Positions 47,196 through 56,081 of a DNA stretch of 64,000 nt are shown in pieces. The translations under genes and the position numbers were made by a program. The notes below the pieces were generated by a model. That model made no database searches, had not been told where the DNA came from, and was given only the letters and a program-made list of their open reading frames with translations. The stretch comes from an uncultured Chthonomonadales bacterium (GTDB taxonomy: Bacteria > Armatimonadota > Chthonomonadetes > Chthonomonadales > CAJBBX01), in assembly GCA_938005745.1 (NCBI GenBank), contig CALLMM010000037.1, positions 1 to 64,000 of the forward strand, written 5' to 3'. Position 1 is the first letter of the stretch, and each line of letters starts with the position of its first letter.

Positions 47196-48374
47196 ATGCA
47201 GTTTTTTGCAGTCCTCAGCCGACAGCGCGACACCGATGCGGCGATCGAGGAGATACTCGCGCAGGTTCAGCAGAGCGGGATCGCCGCGCCGGATTTCGCC
47301 GCGCTCTTTGTAACCTACCATCATAACGCCACGGTCTGGCGCAGCGCCGAGAGACTGCGCGAGGCGCTGCGTCCGCAGGTGATGGCGGGCTGCACCGCCT
47401 GCGGCGTCATCGGCGTGCAGGAAGAGATCGAGGAGGAGCCGGGGATCTCGCTGCTGCTGGGCAGCATGCCCGGCGTCCAGCTCACCCCGTTTCATCTCGG
47501 TGAGAGCGACTGGGATGCGCTGATTGACGACCCGCACGCGCTCTCCGCGCGCGTCGGAACGGTCGCGCAGACTCGCGCCTACATGCTGCTGTGCGACGGC
47601 TACACCACCCCCATCGTTGAGCTTCTGGAGGCGTTTGACAGCCTCAAGCCCCGCGCGCCGGTCTTCGGCGGGATGGCAAGCGGCGCATTCCGCAGCGGGC
47701 AGAACGTCCTCGTCCTCGACGACATGCTCCACTACGAGGGCGCGGTCGGCGTCGCCTTCTCCGGTCCCGTCTCCATCCAGACGGTCGTGAGTCAGGGCTG
47801 CCGTCCGATCGGACGCCGTATGCTGGTCACTGGCGCGCAGGACAACACGATCGCGACGTTGAGCCGCCGTCCCGCGCTGGAGGTCGCCGAAGAGATGTTC
47901 CGCGAACTGTCAGAGGAGGAGCGGCGGCTGCTGACGCAGGGCGTCTTTCTGGGGGTCGCGATGAACGAGCATCAGGCGGAGTTTCACCGCGGCGATTTCC
48001 TCATACGCAATGTTGTGGGCGTCAATCAGCAGGACGGCGGCATCCTGGTCACCGACTACATCCGCGCCGGGCAGACCGTGCAGTTTCATGTCCGGGACGC
48101 CTCCACCGCCGATGAAGACCTGCGGCAGCTCATGCTCCCGGTGCGCGACAACGCGCCCCCGGCGGGGGGACTGCTCTTCAGCTGCAACGGACGCGGGCGC
48201 CAGATGTTTCCTCTGCCCCACCACGATATACAGACGGTGCTGAACGTCGTTCCGCAGACCCCGATCGCCGGTCTCTTCGCGCAGGGGGAGATCGGTCCCG
48301 TCGGCGGACGGAGCTTCGTTCATGGACACACCGCCAGCATCGTCTTCTTCCGCCCCCTCAACCGTGACGAGTAG
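47196..48374 (+). CDS. FIST domain protein
   Basis: A 392-residue protein with FIST_N (about 35-220, VMAGCTACGVIG, GYTTPIVELLEAFDSLKPRAPVFGGMASGA) and FIST_C (about 225-375, GLLFSCNGRGRQMF, IAGLFAQGEIGPVGGRSFVHGHTASIVFF). FIST domains are thought to sense small ligands, possibly amino acids, and often sit in signalling proteins. Here they stand alone without a kinase or receiver, which suggests a soluble sensor or binding protein. AGGAG lies seven bases upstream. Confidence 0.88.
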   Translation: MQFFAVLSRQRDTDAAIEEILAQVQQSGIAAPDFAALFVTYHHNATVWRSAERLREALRPQVMAGCTACGVIGVQEEIEEEPGISLLLGSMPGVQLTPFHLGESDWDALIDDPHALSARVGTVAQTRAYMLLCDGYTTPIVELLEAFDSLKPRAPVFGGMASGAFRSGQNVLVLDDMLHYEGAVGVAFSGPVSIQTVVSQGCRPIGRRMLVTGAQDNTIATLSRRPALEVAEEMFRELSEEERRLLTQGVFLGVAMNEHQAEFHRGDFLIRNVVGVNQQDGGILVTDYIRAGQTVQFHVRDASTADEDLRQLMLPVRDNAPPAGGLLFSCNGRGRQMFPLPHHDIQTVLNVVPQTPIAGLFAQGEIGPVGGRSFVHGHTASIVFFRPLNRDE

Positions 48375-48397
48375 TTTCGCAAGGGAGAGTGCCAGCC

Positions 48398-49231
48398 ATG
48401 ACACCCGATCTGTTGTTTCGTCGTCCGCCCGCGGAGGGTCCATGGACCGAGATCGTCAGCCCGCAGAACGCGCCGTTGAAGTGGCTTCGCGTCGGGACGG
48501 TGCATCTGACGGCGCAATCGCCGGAGTGGACCTTCGAGACGGGCGACTCAGAGGCGGCGTTAGACATCTTCGGCGGTCTCTGCACGGTGAATATCCACTC
48601 TTCGGCGGGCGACGCGACCTTCCCCGAGATCGGCAAGCGCGCGCATGTCTTCGCCGGGAAACCGACGATGGTCTATATTCCGCGCGACTCGCGGGTCAGC
48701 CTCTATGCCGAGGGCGCCGTTCTGGATGCCGCGCTGATCTTCGCTCCGGCGCGCCAGTCGTACCCGGCAGCCGTAATCTACCCGGAGGAGACGATCACTC
48801 GCGAGGTGGGACGCGATAACTGGAGCCGCACGGTGGTCACCGCGATCGGCGATAACGTGCGGGCGGATCGCCTGATCATCGGCGAGACGTTTAATCCGCC
48901 CGGAAACTGGTCGAGTTCGCCGCCGCATAAACACGACCGCCAGAACGAGAACGAAACGCCGATGGAGGAGGTCTATCTCTATAAGACATCGCCTGCCGGA
49001 GGGTTCGGTCTTCAGCGGATCTACACCGCGCCGGACGACCCGGAGCCGTTCGATGTAACCTATGCCGTTCAGGATGGAGACGCCGTCGTGCTGCCGCGCG
49101 GCTATCACCCGGTAGTCGCCGCGCCGGGCTACCAGCTGTTCTATCTGTGGGCGCTGGCGGGCGAGGAGCGCAGGTATGGAGCCTGGGCAAACGATCCGGC
49201 GCACGCCTGGATACTGGAGGAGACGAGATGA
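48398..49231 (+). CDS. iolB: 5-deoxy-glucuronate isomerase IolB
   Basis: A 277-residue bicupin of myo-inositol catabolism that isomerises 5-deoxy-glucuronate to 2-deoxy-5-keto-gluconate. Metal ligands are in PPHKHDRQNENETPMEEVYLYK and RGYHPVVAAPGYQLFYLWALAG, and GFGLQRIYTAP is conserved. The ATG at 48398 is chosen over a GTG three codons upstream that sits too close to AGGGAG. No other iol gene is in the window, so it may serve a scattered pathway or a related sugar acid. It overlaps the next gene. Confidence 0.9.
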   Translation: MTPDLLFRRPPAEGPWTEIVSPQNAPLKWLRVGTVHLTAQSPEWTFETGDSEAALDIFGGLCTVNIHSSAGDATFPEIGKRAHVFAGKPTMVYIPRDSRVSLYAEGAVLDAALIFAPARQSYPAAVIYPEETITREVGRDNWSRTVVTAIGDNVRADRLIIGETFNPPGNWSSSPPHKHDRQNENETPMEEVYLYKTSPAGGFGLQRIYTAPDDPEPFDVTYAVQDGDAVVLPRGYHPVVAAPGYQLFYLWALAGEERRYGAWANDPAHAWILEETR

Positions 49232-50232
49232 CCACCATTCTCTGTGCGCTGCCGGAGGATACCTATCAGCGGATGCGGATGCCGGAGTTTGAAGCGGAGC
49301 TCCGCGGCATGGGATCCGTGATCTTCTGCCGTCAACCGCGCGAACTGAGCGAGGCGGAGTACAGCGCGCTCTGGGAGGAGTCGGACGCGGTGATCACCGG
49401 ATGGGGATTCCGACCGCCCTCCGTGGAGACGCTGCAGCGCGCCGACCGGCTGAAGATCATCTGCCACACGGCGGGCAGCGTGCGCGGCATCCCGCGCTAT
49501 GCGATCGAGAAGGGGATCATCGTTACCAGCGCGCGGGCGGCGATCGCCCGCACTGTCGCCGAGTTCTGCCTGCTGAACGCCATGATCCTGCTGCGCCGCT
49601 ATCTGGTCTACACCGACACCAATCCGGCGCGCGCCGGCTTCTATCAGGCGGCGGGGGAACGGGTCTTCAGCGAGACCCTCTACGGCAAGACGGTCGGGCT
49701 GATCGGGTTCGGTTTCGTCGGAAGATATTTCCGGGAGCTTCTGCGTCCGTTCGGCTGTCCGACGCTGGTCTACGATCCCTACATGTCCGACGAGGAGGCG
49801 GCACGGCAGGAGGTGGAGAAGACCGACCTGCATACGCTCCTGCAGCGGTCGCGGATCGTTTCGCTCCATGCGCCGGACATACCGGAGACGCGCGGGATGA
49901 TCGGAGCGGCGGAACTGGCGATGATCCCCGACGGCGCGATCTTTCTGAACTCGGCGCGGGGGCGTCTGGTGGATACGGAGGCGCTGACGCAGGAGATGCA
50001 GACGGGGCGCCTCTTCGCCGCGCTGGACGTTACCGACCCGGAGCCGCTCCCGCCGGATCATCCCCTGCGTAATCTCCCGAACGTCTTATGGACGCCGCAT
50101 ATCGCCGGACCGACCACCGATGAACTGCCGCAGATGACGCGGATGGCGCTGGACGATCTGGCGCGTCTCCTGCGCGGAGAGAAGCCGCTCTACCCGATCA
50201 CGCTGGAAGCCTACGACCGGATGAGTTTCTAA
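49228..50232 (+). CDS. D-isomer-specific 2-hydroxyacid dehydrogenase family protein
   Basis: A 334-residue NAD-dependent oxidoreductase. The Rossmann motif GKTVGLIGFGFVGRYF, VYDPYMSDEEA, SLHAPDIPETRGMIG, FLNSARGRLVDTEAL and ALDVTDPEPLPPDHPL (catalytic Arg and Glu) and TPHIAGPT (catalytic His) are in order. The substrate could be a 2-keto acid of the inositol or sugar-acid route, judged by the ATGA overlap with iolB, but this is inference. Confidence 0.88.
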   Translation: MTTILCALPEDTYQRMRMPEFEAELRGMGSVIFCRQPRELSEAEYSALWEESDAVITGWGFRPPSVETLQRADRLKIICHTAGSVRGIPRYAIEKGIIVTSARAAIARTVAEFCLLNAMILLRRYLVYTDTNPARAGFYQAAGERVFSETLYGKTVGLIGFGFVGRYFRELLRPFGCPTLVYDPYMSDEEAARQEVEKTDLHTLLQRSRIVSLHAPDIPETRGMIGAAELAMIPDGAIFLNSARGRLVDTEALTQEMQTGRLFAALDVTDPEPLPPDHPLRNLPNVLWTPHIAGPTTDELPQMTRMALDDLARLLRGEKPLYPITLEAYDRMSF

Positions 50233-50240
50233 CCGTCGGC

Positions 50241-51182
50241 TCAGAGCGTCCCCCCGCACTCCGGACAGAACTTGAAGAGCGGGTTCTCCACGATCGCCGC
50301 ACAGCGCGGACAGCGGCGGTCTGCCGCGGCGGTCTCCACCCGCGCATAGTTGCCGCGCAGAATGTCCCGGTACTCCTCCGCCTGCCCCCAGCGATGGATC
50401 TCCCGGGCGCGCAGCGCGGGGAACGGATGGGTCTGGAAGCGGGTCATCTCGAACTTGTAGAGGATGTTCAGCAGGCTCTCGTCCATATCTTCGTAGTCGT
50501 CCGCCTGCTTGAGAAACTCCTCCAGGTTCAACTGTCCGACGGTGCGCTGCGCTCCGCCTGCCAGCTTCAGCAGCACGCGCACGGCGACCTGCGGGTCCTG
50601 CGCGACCAGCAGTCCGGCGCGGTCCGCCGTCAGTTCCGATTTGCGGAACCAGTCGTAGAAGGCGTAGAGCAGCGCCTGCGAGAGCATGTTCACAAAGGGC
50701 AGGTTGCGCGCCGCGACCAGTCCCGCCAGCGTCAGGAAGATCGCGATCGTACGATAGAGCATGTGCCCGCTCTTGATATGCCCCAGTTCGTGCCCGATCA
50801 CAGTGCGAAGCTCCTCCTCGGTCATCAGGTCCACCAGTCCGGAGGTCAGCACGATTGTAAAGCGGTCCATGCCGATGGCGAAGGCGTTGGGCTGCGGGGT
50901 CTGCATCAGGTAGAGTTCCGGCTCCGGCATGTCGAGCACGGCGGCGGCTTCGCGCAGCAGGCGATAGATGTCCGGACACTGCCGAGGAGAGAGGCGCAGG
51001 CTGTCGGCGGTGAAGTGCAGGCGCACCTGCCTCTCAAAGTGGAGCGAAGCCAGCTTTTTGAACAGCTTATCCAGACCGGGGGTCTTTCGCAGGGCTTCCA
51101 GCGCGCTGCGATCCAGCGGATGCTCAAACGCGGTCGGATGAATCCCGGGAAAGCGCAGGCGTTCGGCGGCGGCAGTGGTCAT
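50241..51182 (-). CDS. M48-family metallopeptidase with C-terminal zinc ribbon
   Basis: A 313-residue HtpX-like protease. HELGH (131-135) is the zinc motif, a Glu in ELTADRAG is the third ligand, and two hydrophobic stretches (about 145-180) may insert in the membrane. Unlike most HtpX proteins it ends in a zinc ribbon with CPRC and CPEC. It is two bases after a gene for a second zinc-ribbon protein, suggesting they act together. Confidence 0.88.
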   Translation of the reverse strand: MTTAAAERLRFPGIHPTAFEHPLDRSALEALRKTPGLDKLFKKLASLHFERQVRLHFTADSLRLSPRQCPDIYRLLREAAAVLDMPEPELYLMQTPQPNAFAIGMDRFTIVLTSGLVDLMTEEELRTVIGHELGHIKSGHMLYRTIAIFLTLAGLVAARNLPFVNMLSQALLYAFYDWFRKSELTADRAGLLVAQDPQVAVRVLLKLAGGAQRTVGQLNLEEFLKQADDYEDMDESLLNILYKFEMTRFQTHPFPALRAREIHRWGQAEEYRDILRGNYARVETAAADRRCPRCAAIVENPLFKFCPECGGTL

Positions 51183-51184
51183 AG

Positions 51185-51808
51185 CTAATCCTCATCCCCC
51201 TGTCCCTGCCCGCAGAACGGGCAGAAGCGATACGGGCGGTCAAAGGCGCGTCCGCAGTGGATGCACTTCTCCTCCACCACCCTCTTGCGCTCCGGAAGAT
51301 GCGCGGTCAGCGAGTCCCACACCTTCACGATCCGTCGCGCGCTGTCGGCGAGCCTTCCGCTGGCGCGCAGGCGGATTGAGTCCCCGGTGCGCAGCAGCAC
51401 CACCATGCGCGCGGTGCGTCCCGGCTCCATCGGATCGGCGTCCGACAGGCTGATGGAGTAGATCTCCTCCAGCGGGAAAGCCAGCGTCTTCTCGGAGGTA
51501 ACGCGCCCTGTACCGGGCTGCACGGGCTGCAGCACCAGTCTATCCCCGGTGATTCCCAGGTTGGCGAATCGCCACAGAAGCGCCTGGGGCGTCAGCGCAA
51601 GGCGTCCGCTCCAGCTTCCCGCGAGCCGTCCGCGCGTGGTTCCCAGCAGCATCTCTCCCTCCTCCAGCGTCTTCGCCAGGTCCTCAAAGGCTGCCGCCTC
51701 GACCCGGCGATCCCAGGTCGGCTCCGCGCCGTTGCGAAAGACGTAGCCGCATACAGCGCAGGAGTGCTGCTTTTTGCCGGTGGGCGCGCCGCAAGCCGCA
51801 CAACTCAT
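51185..51808 (-). CDS. Double zinc-ribbon protein with PH-like core
   Basis: A 207-residue protein. A zinc ribbon at each end (CAACG and CAVCG at 3-20; CIHCG and CPFCG near 185-200) flanks a central beta-rich domain (RLALTPQALLWRFANLGITGDRLVLQP, LAFPLEEIYSISLSDADP) that looks PH/GRAM-like. No known name. The start at 51808 follows GAGGAGC. It is upstream of the M48 peptidase with a two-base gap, so they share an operon. It may serve as substrate adaptor or regulator; this is inference. Confidence 0.72.
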   Translation of the reverse strand: MSCAACGAPTGKKQHSCAVCGYVFRNGAEPTWDRRVEAAAFEDLAKTLEEGEMLLGTTRGRLAGSWSGRLALTPQALLWRFANLGITGDRLVLQPVQPGTGRVTSEKTLAFPLEEIYSISLSDADPMEPGRTARMVVLLRTGDSIRLRASGRLADSARRIVKVWDSLTAHLPERKRVVEEKCIHCGRAFDRPYRFCPFCGQGQGDED

Positions 51809-51997
51809 GCTCCTCGATCCTCCAATACCGTCATAACCGTTTGAGTCTACTCTTCTCTGCGACGGTTTGTTCCTGTCTGCACCTCTGCCACTGTATACGG
51901 ATCGAATCGCCTTTCGGCTACAACGATTTGAAAGAGGGCGGGACTGCGCCCGCCGCCGGGCGGTACGGAGAGCGGATCGCGCTCCCGCGCCGTCCGT

Positions 51998-54379
51998 TCA
52001 GAGCAGTCCCGTGCGCTTGCGGATGAGCCACTCCAGACTGAGAGGAACGACAAAGAGGAGGAGAAGGATCGGCGCATCCCACAGTTCCGTCTCACTCTCG
52101 CTGCGGATCACGACATCCTCCGCCTTCAGCGTCTCCAGCCAGCGGCGCGTCTCGTCCGGCAGATAGTATCCTCCTCCGCCCGCCGCCGCCAGCCGTTTGA
52201 GCAGCGTCTCGTTCAGTTCCGGCTGCTGCTGCTCCAGAGAGACGCTCTGCACCAGAAAGGAGGCAGTCGCGGGAGCGGCGGGATTGGCGGGAGAGGCGAG
52301 AGAGACCTGCATCTTCCCGACCCGTTCCGCCAGGAAGTCGGCGGAGAAGAGACCGGGCGAGACGGGCGAGGCGTTGAGCGTGATCGGGGTCTCCACGCCG
52401 TTTTCATCGCGCAGCACGGCGGTAACCTGCTTCGCCTTCACCGGGCGGTAGAAGGCGTCGAGCAGGCGTGCGTTCAGCGCGACCCGGTCGCCCAGCAGAT
52501 ACTCCGCGCGATCCGCATTGATCTGCGCATAGCGGTTGCCCCCGGGGGTCTCCTGCGGCGTCATGGCGCGGATCATCTGCCCCCAGTAGCGGTAGAAGTA
52601 GCGGTCTCCGACCCGCCAGCGCCATCTCCAGGTGCTGTCCGTCAGGGAGATCAGACAGCGTCCCGCCCCGAACGGCTGCACCGCCAGCACCACCCGCTTG
52701 CCATAGGAGTTGGAGCGCGCGGAGTTGACGACCAGCACCGTTGCGCCGGGACGCGCGCGCGGAACGCCTGCTCCCCAGTACATGCCCGGCAGCTCACGCC
52801 AGATGCGCGCATTCACCGCCGGATCGTCATCCAGCCGCAGCAGCGGATCCTGCCTGCCCTCCGGCGTCAATTCCCACTGAAACGGCTCAGCGGTCTTCAC
52901 CTGTTCGGGGAAAGAGGGCAGCTCCGTCGGAAAGATCGGCTCCAGCGGCGTTGCGCGATACTCCCAGGGCATATGCCTCTCTCCCGCAATTACCACCAGA
53001 CTGGAGCCTTTGTCCTCCACAAAGCGGCGGATATTGCGAAGCTGCAGCTCGGTAAAGTGCGCGCGCGGCACATCGCCCAGGATCAGAATGTCGAACTCGA
53101 ACAGGCTCTTCTCATCCTGCGGAAAGCGATAGATCGGAACGTTGCCCTCCCCGCCCCGCTGCGCGCCGGAGGCGACCAGGTAGCAGCTGAAGGCGATCTG
53201 GGTATCGCGCAGAATGGCGTTCTTCAGATAACGGTACTCCCAGCGGGGTTCTCCCTCGACATAGAGTATCTTCAGTTTGCGGGAGATTACCCGCTGCAGA
53301 AAGCGGCGGCGGTTATTCTCCGCCGTGATCTCGCCGCTCAGGACGGTCGCGGAGACGGTGTGCGAGAAGGAGCCGGTCTGTTTTGGCGTGTAGGTGAAGG
53401 AGACGGTCTGCCGACGCCCGGCGGGACCCAGACGCGCCGACTGCGTGCCGAGCGTCTCGTTGCCGCGTCGCAGTGTTACCGAGACGGTCTGCCCCTCGTA
53501 TCCTCGATGCGACAGCCCTACAAAGACCTGCGTGATGTTGTCCTTGCGAACCACCTGATCCGCCAGAACCTCGGTGATGGCAAGATCGCGCGTCGGGGTC
53601 GGGTCGCCGATCCCCAGCGTGCTGACGGTCACTCCCTGCTCCCGCGCCTGCTTTGCGACGGCGACCGGGTCCTCCCCCAGATTGTTCCCTCCGTCAGAGA
53701 GTATCAGCGCGCCCGCCAGCGGCTGCCCCGCCAGATCGTCCAGAGCGCGTTTGAGCGACTCCCCGATCTGTGTGGTGTTCCCCTTCGGATCGGGCTGAAT
53801 ATCGAGGACAGGGGGGGCGCTGCGAGCAGGAGGTCGGGGGATCGGAACCGCCTGCGCCTGCCCGTGAAAGGTATAGACGCGCACCTGGTAGCGTTTCGAC
53901 AGTTCGCTGAGTAGGCTGGAGGGAGGGCTGTTGAGCAGCCGGGAGGCGATCTCGACGCGCGACATCTGCGCCGGACTGCCGCCGACGGCGCGCGCGATAC
54001 GCGCAGAGCGGTCAGCGGGCAGACGGGCGTCTTTGCGCTCCATGCTGAGCGAGTTATCCACCAGCAGCAGAACATTCGGACGCTGCGTCTCAGTCTTCGT
54101 CAGGCGCAGCATAGGCTGCAGCAGCATCAGGATCAGGGCGGTCAACGCCAGAAGACGCAGCAGCAGCAGGGGGGTCTTGATCCAGAGCGAGGGACGCCTG
54201 CCGTCTTTCAGATAGAGAACACCGAACCAGCACGCCGCGAGAAGCAGAAGCGCTACGAGGACATAGATATGCCAGCCGCCTGCAAAGTAGAGCCGTGCCT
54301 GCTGAAACTGTCTGCCCGTCTCATCGCTCAGCCCCAGTAGCCACCGCCACGGCTCTGCCAGAAGGTAGACCGTACCCAT
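51998..54379 (-). CDS. vWA-domain membrane protein
   Basis: A 793-residue membrane protein. Two N-terminal helices (about 35-58 and 70-90) and one at the C-terminus (about 772-786) flank a von Willebrand A domain (about 100-260) with MIDAS residues in VDNSLSM, GNTTQIG and LSDGGNNLG. A beta-rich middle and a GATase-like part (GDVPRAHFTELQLRNIRRFVEDKGSSLVVIAGE) follow. Such proteins are frequent in Planctomycetes and relatives; the function is unknown. The ATG at 54379 lies at the predicted transcription start, so the mRNA may be leaderless. Confidence 0.82.
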   Translation of the reverse strand: MGTVYLLAEPWRWLLGLSDETGRQFQQARLYFAGGWHIYVLVALLLLAACWFGVLYLKDGRRPSLWIKTPLLLLRLLALTALILMLLQPMLRLTKTETQRPNVLLLVDNSLSMERKDARLPADRSARIARAVGGSPAQMSRVEIASRLLNSPPSSLLSELSKRYQVRVYTFHGQAQAVPIPRPPARSAPPVLDIQPDPKGNTTQIGESLKRALDDLAGQPLAGALILSDGGNNLGEDPVAVAKQAREQGVTVSTLGIGDPTPTRDLAITEVLADQVVRKDNITQVFVGLSHRGYEGQTVSVTLRRGNETLGTQSARLGPAGRRQTVSFTYTPKQTGSFSHTVSATVLSGEITAENNRRRFLQRVISRKLKILYVEGEPRWEYRYLKNAILRDTQIAFSCYLVASGAQRGGEGNVPIYRFPQDEKSLFEFDILILGDVPRAHFTELQLRNIRRFVEDKGSSLVVIAGERHMPWEYRATPLEPIFPTELPSFPEQVKTAEPFQWELTPEGRQDPLLRLDDDPAVNARIWRELPGMYWGAGVPRARPGATVLVVNSARSNSYGKRVVLAVQPFGAGRCLISLTDSTWRWRWRVGDRYFYRYWGQMIRAMTPQETPGGNRYAQINADRAEYLLGDRVALNARLLDAFYRPVKAKQVTAVLRDENGVETPITLNASPVSPGLFSADFLAERVGKMQVSLASPANPAAPATASFLVQSVSLEQQQPELNETLLKRLAAAGGGGYYLPDETRRWLETLKAEDVVIRSESETELWDAPILLLLFVVPLSLEWLIRKRTGLL

Positions 54380-54385
54380 ATCCCT

Positions 54386-54414
54386 ACTCTACAGTTTTCA
54401 TCGGCATTTGTCCA
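54386..54414 (-). promoter_or_regulatory. Promoter of the vWA gene
   Basis: Minus strand: TGGACA (54414-54409), a 17-bp spacer and TAGAGT (54391-54386). The -10 ends seven bases before the ATG. Confidence 0.45.
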
Positions 54415-54465
54415 GTCCTCGCAATTGATTAGACTGTGTTGCGGATGCGGCGGTTGCGCGCAGAT

Positions 54466-55743
54466 TCACGCGGCGGTTCTCTGCCAGCCGCCCCGCGTAA
54501 AGTCGGGGAAGGGCAGCGGCGCGCTTCCCCACGCGACCGAGATATCGGAGAGCGGTCCGGGCGCGCTCCATGCCGCCGCATCATAGACGTCCATATCCGG
54601 GGGCACCCCCTCTCGGAAACACTGGATCAGACGGTAGTTCATGATGAAGTCCATGCCCCCGTGTCCGCCCATCTTGCGCGCCAGTTCGCCCTGCTCCTTC
54701 CAGATCGGATCCTCATACTGCTGGCGGAAGGGGTCTATCGGCATCCAGTCGTGGCTCTTCTGCCCGTCCAGAAAGATGCGGGGAGGATAGTCGCAGAAGG
54801 CTCCCTTCGTGCCGGCGACCAGATTGATCCGACTGTAGGGACGGGGCGTCACCACATCGTGCTGGAGCATGATCGTGCGCCCGAGCGCGGTCTGGATCAG
54901 CGAGATGTTCATATCGCCGCAGGAGTAGCTCTCGGCGCGTTTGGGGTGGTCTACGGGAAAGTTGGCGTCGCGGTACTCGCTCAGAGAGCGGGAGAGGCTG
55001 CTCATGGAGACCAGACGGGTGAACCGATCCCCGCGATGGATGTCCATATAGCGCGCCACGGGACCTAGCCCGTGAGTCGGATAGAGGTTCCCGTTGCGCG
55101 TCTTGTGCGGCTCGCGCCGCCAGAGTCCCTCGCTGTAGTCCGCCAGCAGCAGGTCGCGCAGATCGTGGATGTACGCCGCCTCGCCGTGCGTGATGAAGCC
55201 GAACAGTCCGGCGCGGATCATATTCATCACCATCATCTCGGCGTACTCATAGATGCAGTTTTCCAGAATGATGCAGTGGCGGCGTGTGCGCTCGGAGGCG
55301 TCTACCAGACGCCAGCAGTCCGCGAGCGTGGTTGCCGCCGGAACCTCCACCGCCGCATGTTTGCCGCAGTTCATGGCATAGACCGCCTGCGGAACATGCC
55401 AGTCCCAGGGAGAGCAGATATAGACGATATCCACCTCGTCCCGCTCGCAGACGGTCTGCCAGTCGCTCTCTACGAACGGAGAGGGCTGACCGGCGTCCTC
55501 CACCCGCTGTTTTGCGCGCCGGGCGTGCTCTTCGAGCGCATCATAGATCGAGGTGATCTGCGCCCCCTCCACCGCCAGCAGCTCGCACATCTGCCCGTAT
55601 CCCCGTCCGCCCACGCCCACCATGCCGATACGCACCACGTCACGCCTCTCCAGCGGAACGCCCAGCATGGACTCGCCCTGTCGCGGGGGGACGCTCTGCA
55701 CATACTCTAAAGCCTGCTCCAGGCTCTCGCCGATTTCGTTCAT
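54466..55743 (-). CDS. Gfo/Idh/MocA oxidoreductase, GH109-like
   Basis: A 425-residue NAD-dependent oxidoreductase or glycosidase of the GH109 group. The Rossmann motif is RIGMVGVGGRGYGQMCELL (about 38-56). YICSPWDWHVPQAVYAMNCGKHAAVEVPAATTL and the GH109-typical LENCIYEYAEMMVMNMIRAGLFG, AAYIHDLRDLL and YPTHGLGPVARYMDIHRGDRF follow. GH109 enzymes use NAD in a retaining-like mechanism on N-acetylgalactosamine. The substrate here is open. ATG at 55743 after GAGGAGCGAC. Divergent from the hydrogenase operon. Confidence 0.86.
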   Translation of the reverse strand: MNEIGESLEQALEYVQSVPPRQGESMLGVPLERRDVVRIGMVGVGGRGYGQMCELLAVEGAQITSIYDALEEHARRAKQRVEDAGQPSPFVESDWQTVCERDEVDIVYICSPWDWHVPQAVYAMNCGKHAAVEVPAATTLADCWRLVDASERTRRHCIILENCIYEYAEMMVMNMIRAGLFGFITHGEAAYIHDLRDLLLADYSEGLWRREPHKTRNGNLYPTHGLGPVARYMDIHRGDRFTRLVSMSSLSRSLSEYRDANFPVDHPKRAESYSCGDMNISLIQTALGRTIMLQHDVVTPRPYSRINLVAGTKGAFCDYPPRIFLDGQKSHDWMPIDPFRQQYEDPIWKEQGELARKMGGHGGMDFIMNYRLIQCFREGVPPDMDVYDAAAWSAPGPLSDISVAWGSAPLPFPDFTRGGWQRTAA

Positions 55744-55843
55744 GTCGCTCCTCAGGCGCCGGCGTCATCCGCGCCGGCTGACAGCTCGTTCTATGCCGCG
55801 AAGATTCTACCCGTGAAAAAGAGATCTATGATAGAGACAATTA

Positions 55844-55902
55844 CGGCGGTCCGCCGCAGAAAGATAGCCAGGATGTAAGATCAGTTTCCGACCGGCGGTC
55901 CG
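55844..55902. repeat. Two direct copies of CGGCGGTCCG in the hydrogenase upstream region
   Basis: CGGCGGTCCG occurs at 55844-55853 and 55893-55902. Each copy extends into a short dyad, and the second is followed by AGGGCTTTTTT. They may be operator sites or an early terminator. The 338-bp gap 55744-56081 also holds the Rex-like site. Confidence 0.35.
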
Positions 55903-55994
55903 GAGGGCTTTTTTCGCGCACGGGATATAAATTTACGCGCAATAGAATAACTTTTTTTTCTGCGAAGGAATCTTTCTGCAGACCGAGAATTATA

Positions 55995-56012
55995 TTGTGA
56001 AAAAAGGCACAA
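55995..56012. promoter_or_regulatory. Rex-like redox operator overlapping a -10 element
   Basis: TTGTG (55995-55999), eight bases, CACAA (56008-56012), giving the 5+8+5 geometry of the Rex consensus TTGTGAANNNNTTCACAA; the left arm extends as TTGTGAA, the right lacks TT. It overlaps the -10-like TATATT (55991-55996), where a repressor could block transcription of hdrC and the genes after it. Rex senses NADH/NAD+ and represses redox and hydrogenase genes in several bacteria. No rex gene is in the window. Confidence 0.55.
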
Positions 56013-56081
56013 GACTCAACCCCCGCAACAATCTGCCCGACCAATGCGCCGGACAGGTCAGGATAAAAAAGGAGGAAGCCT

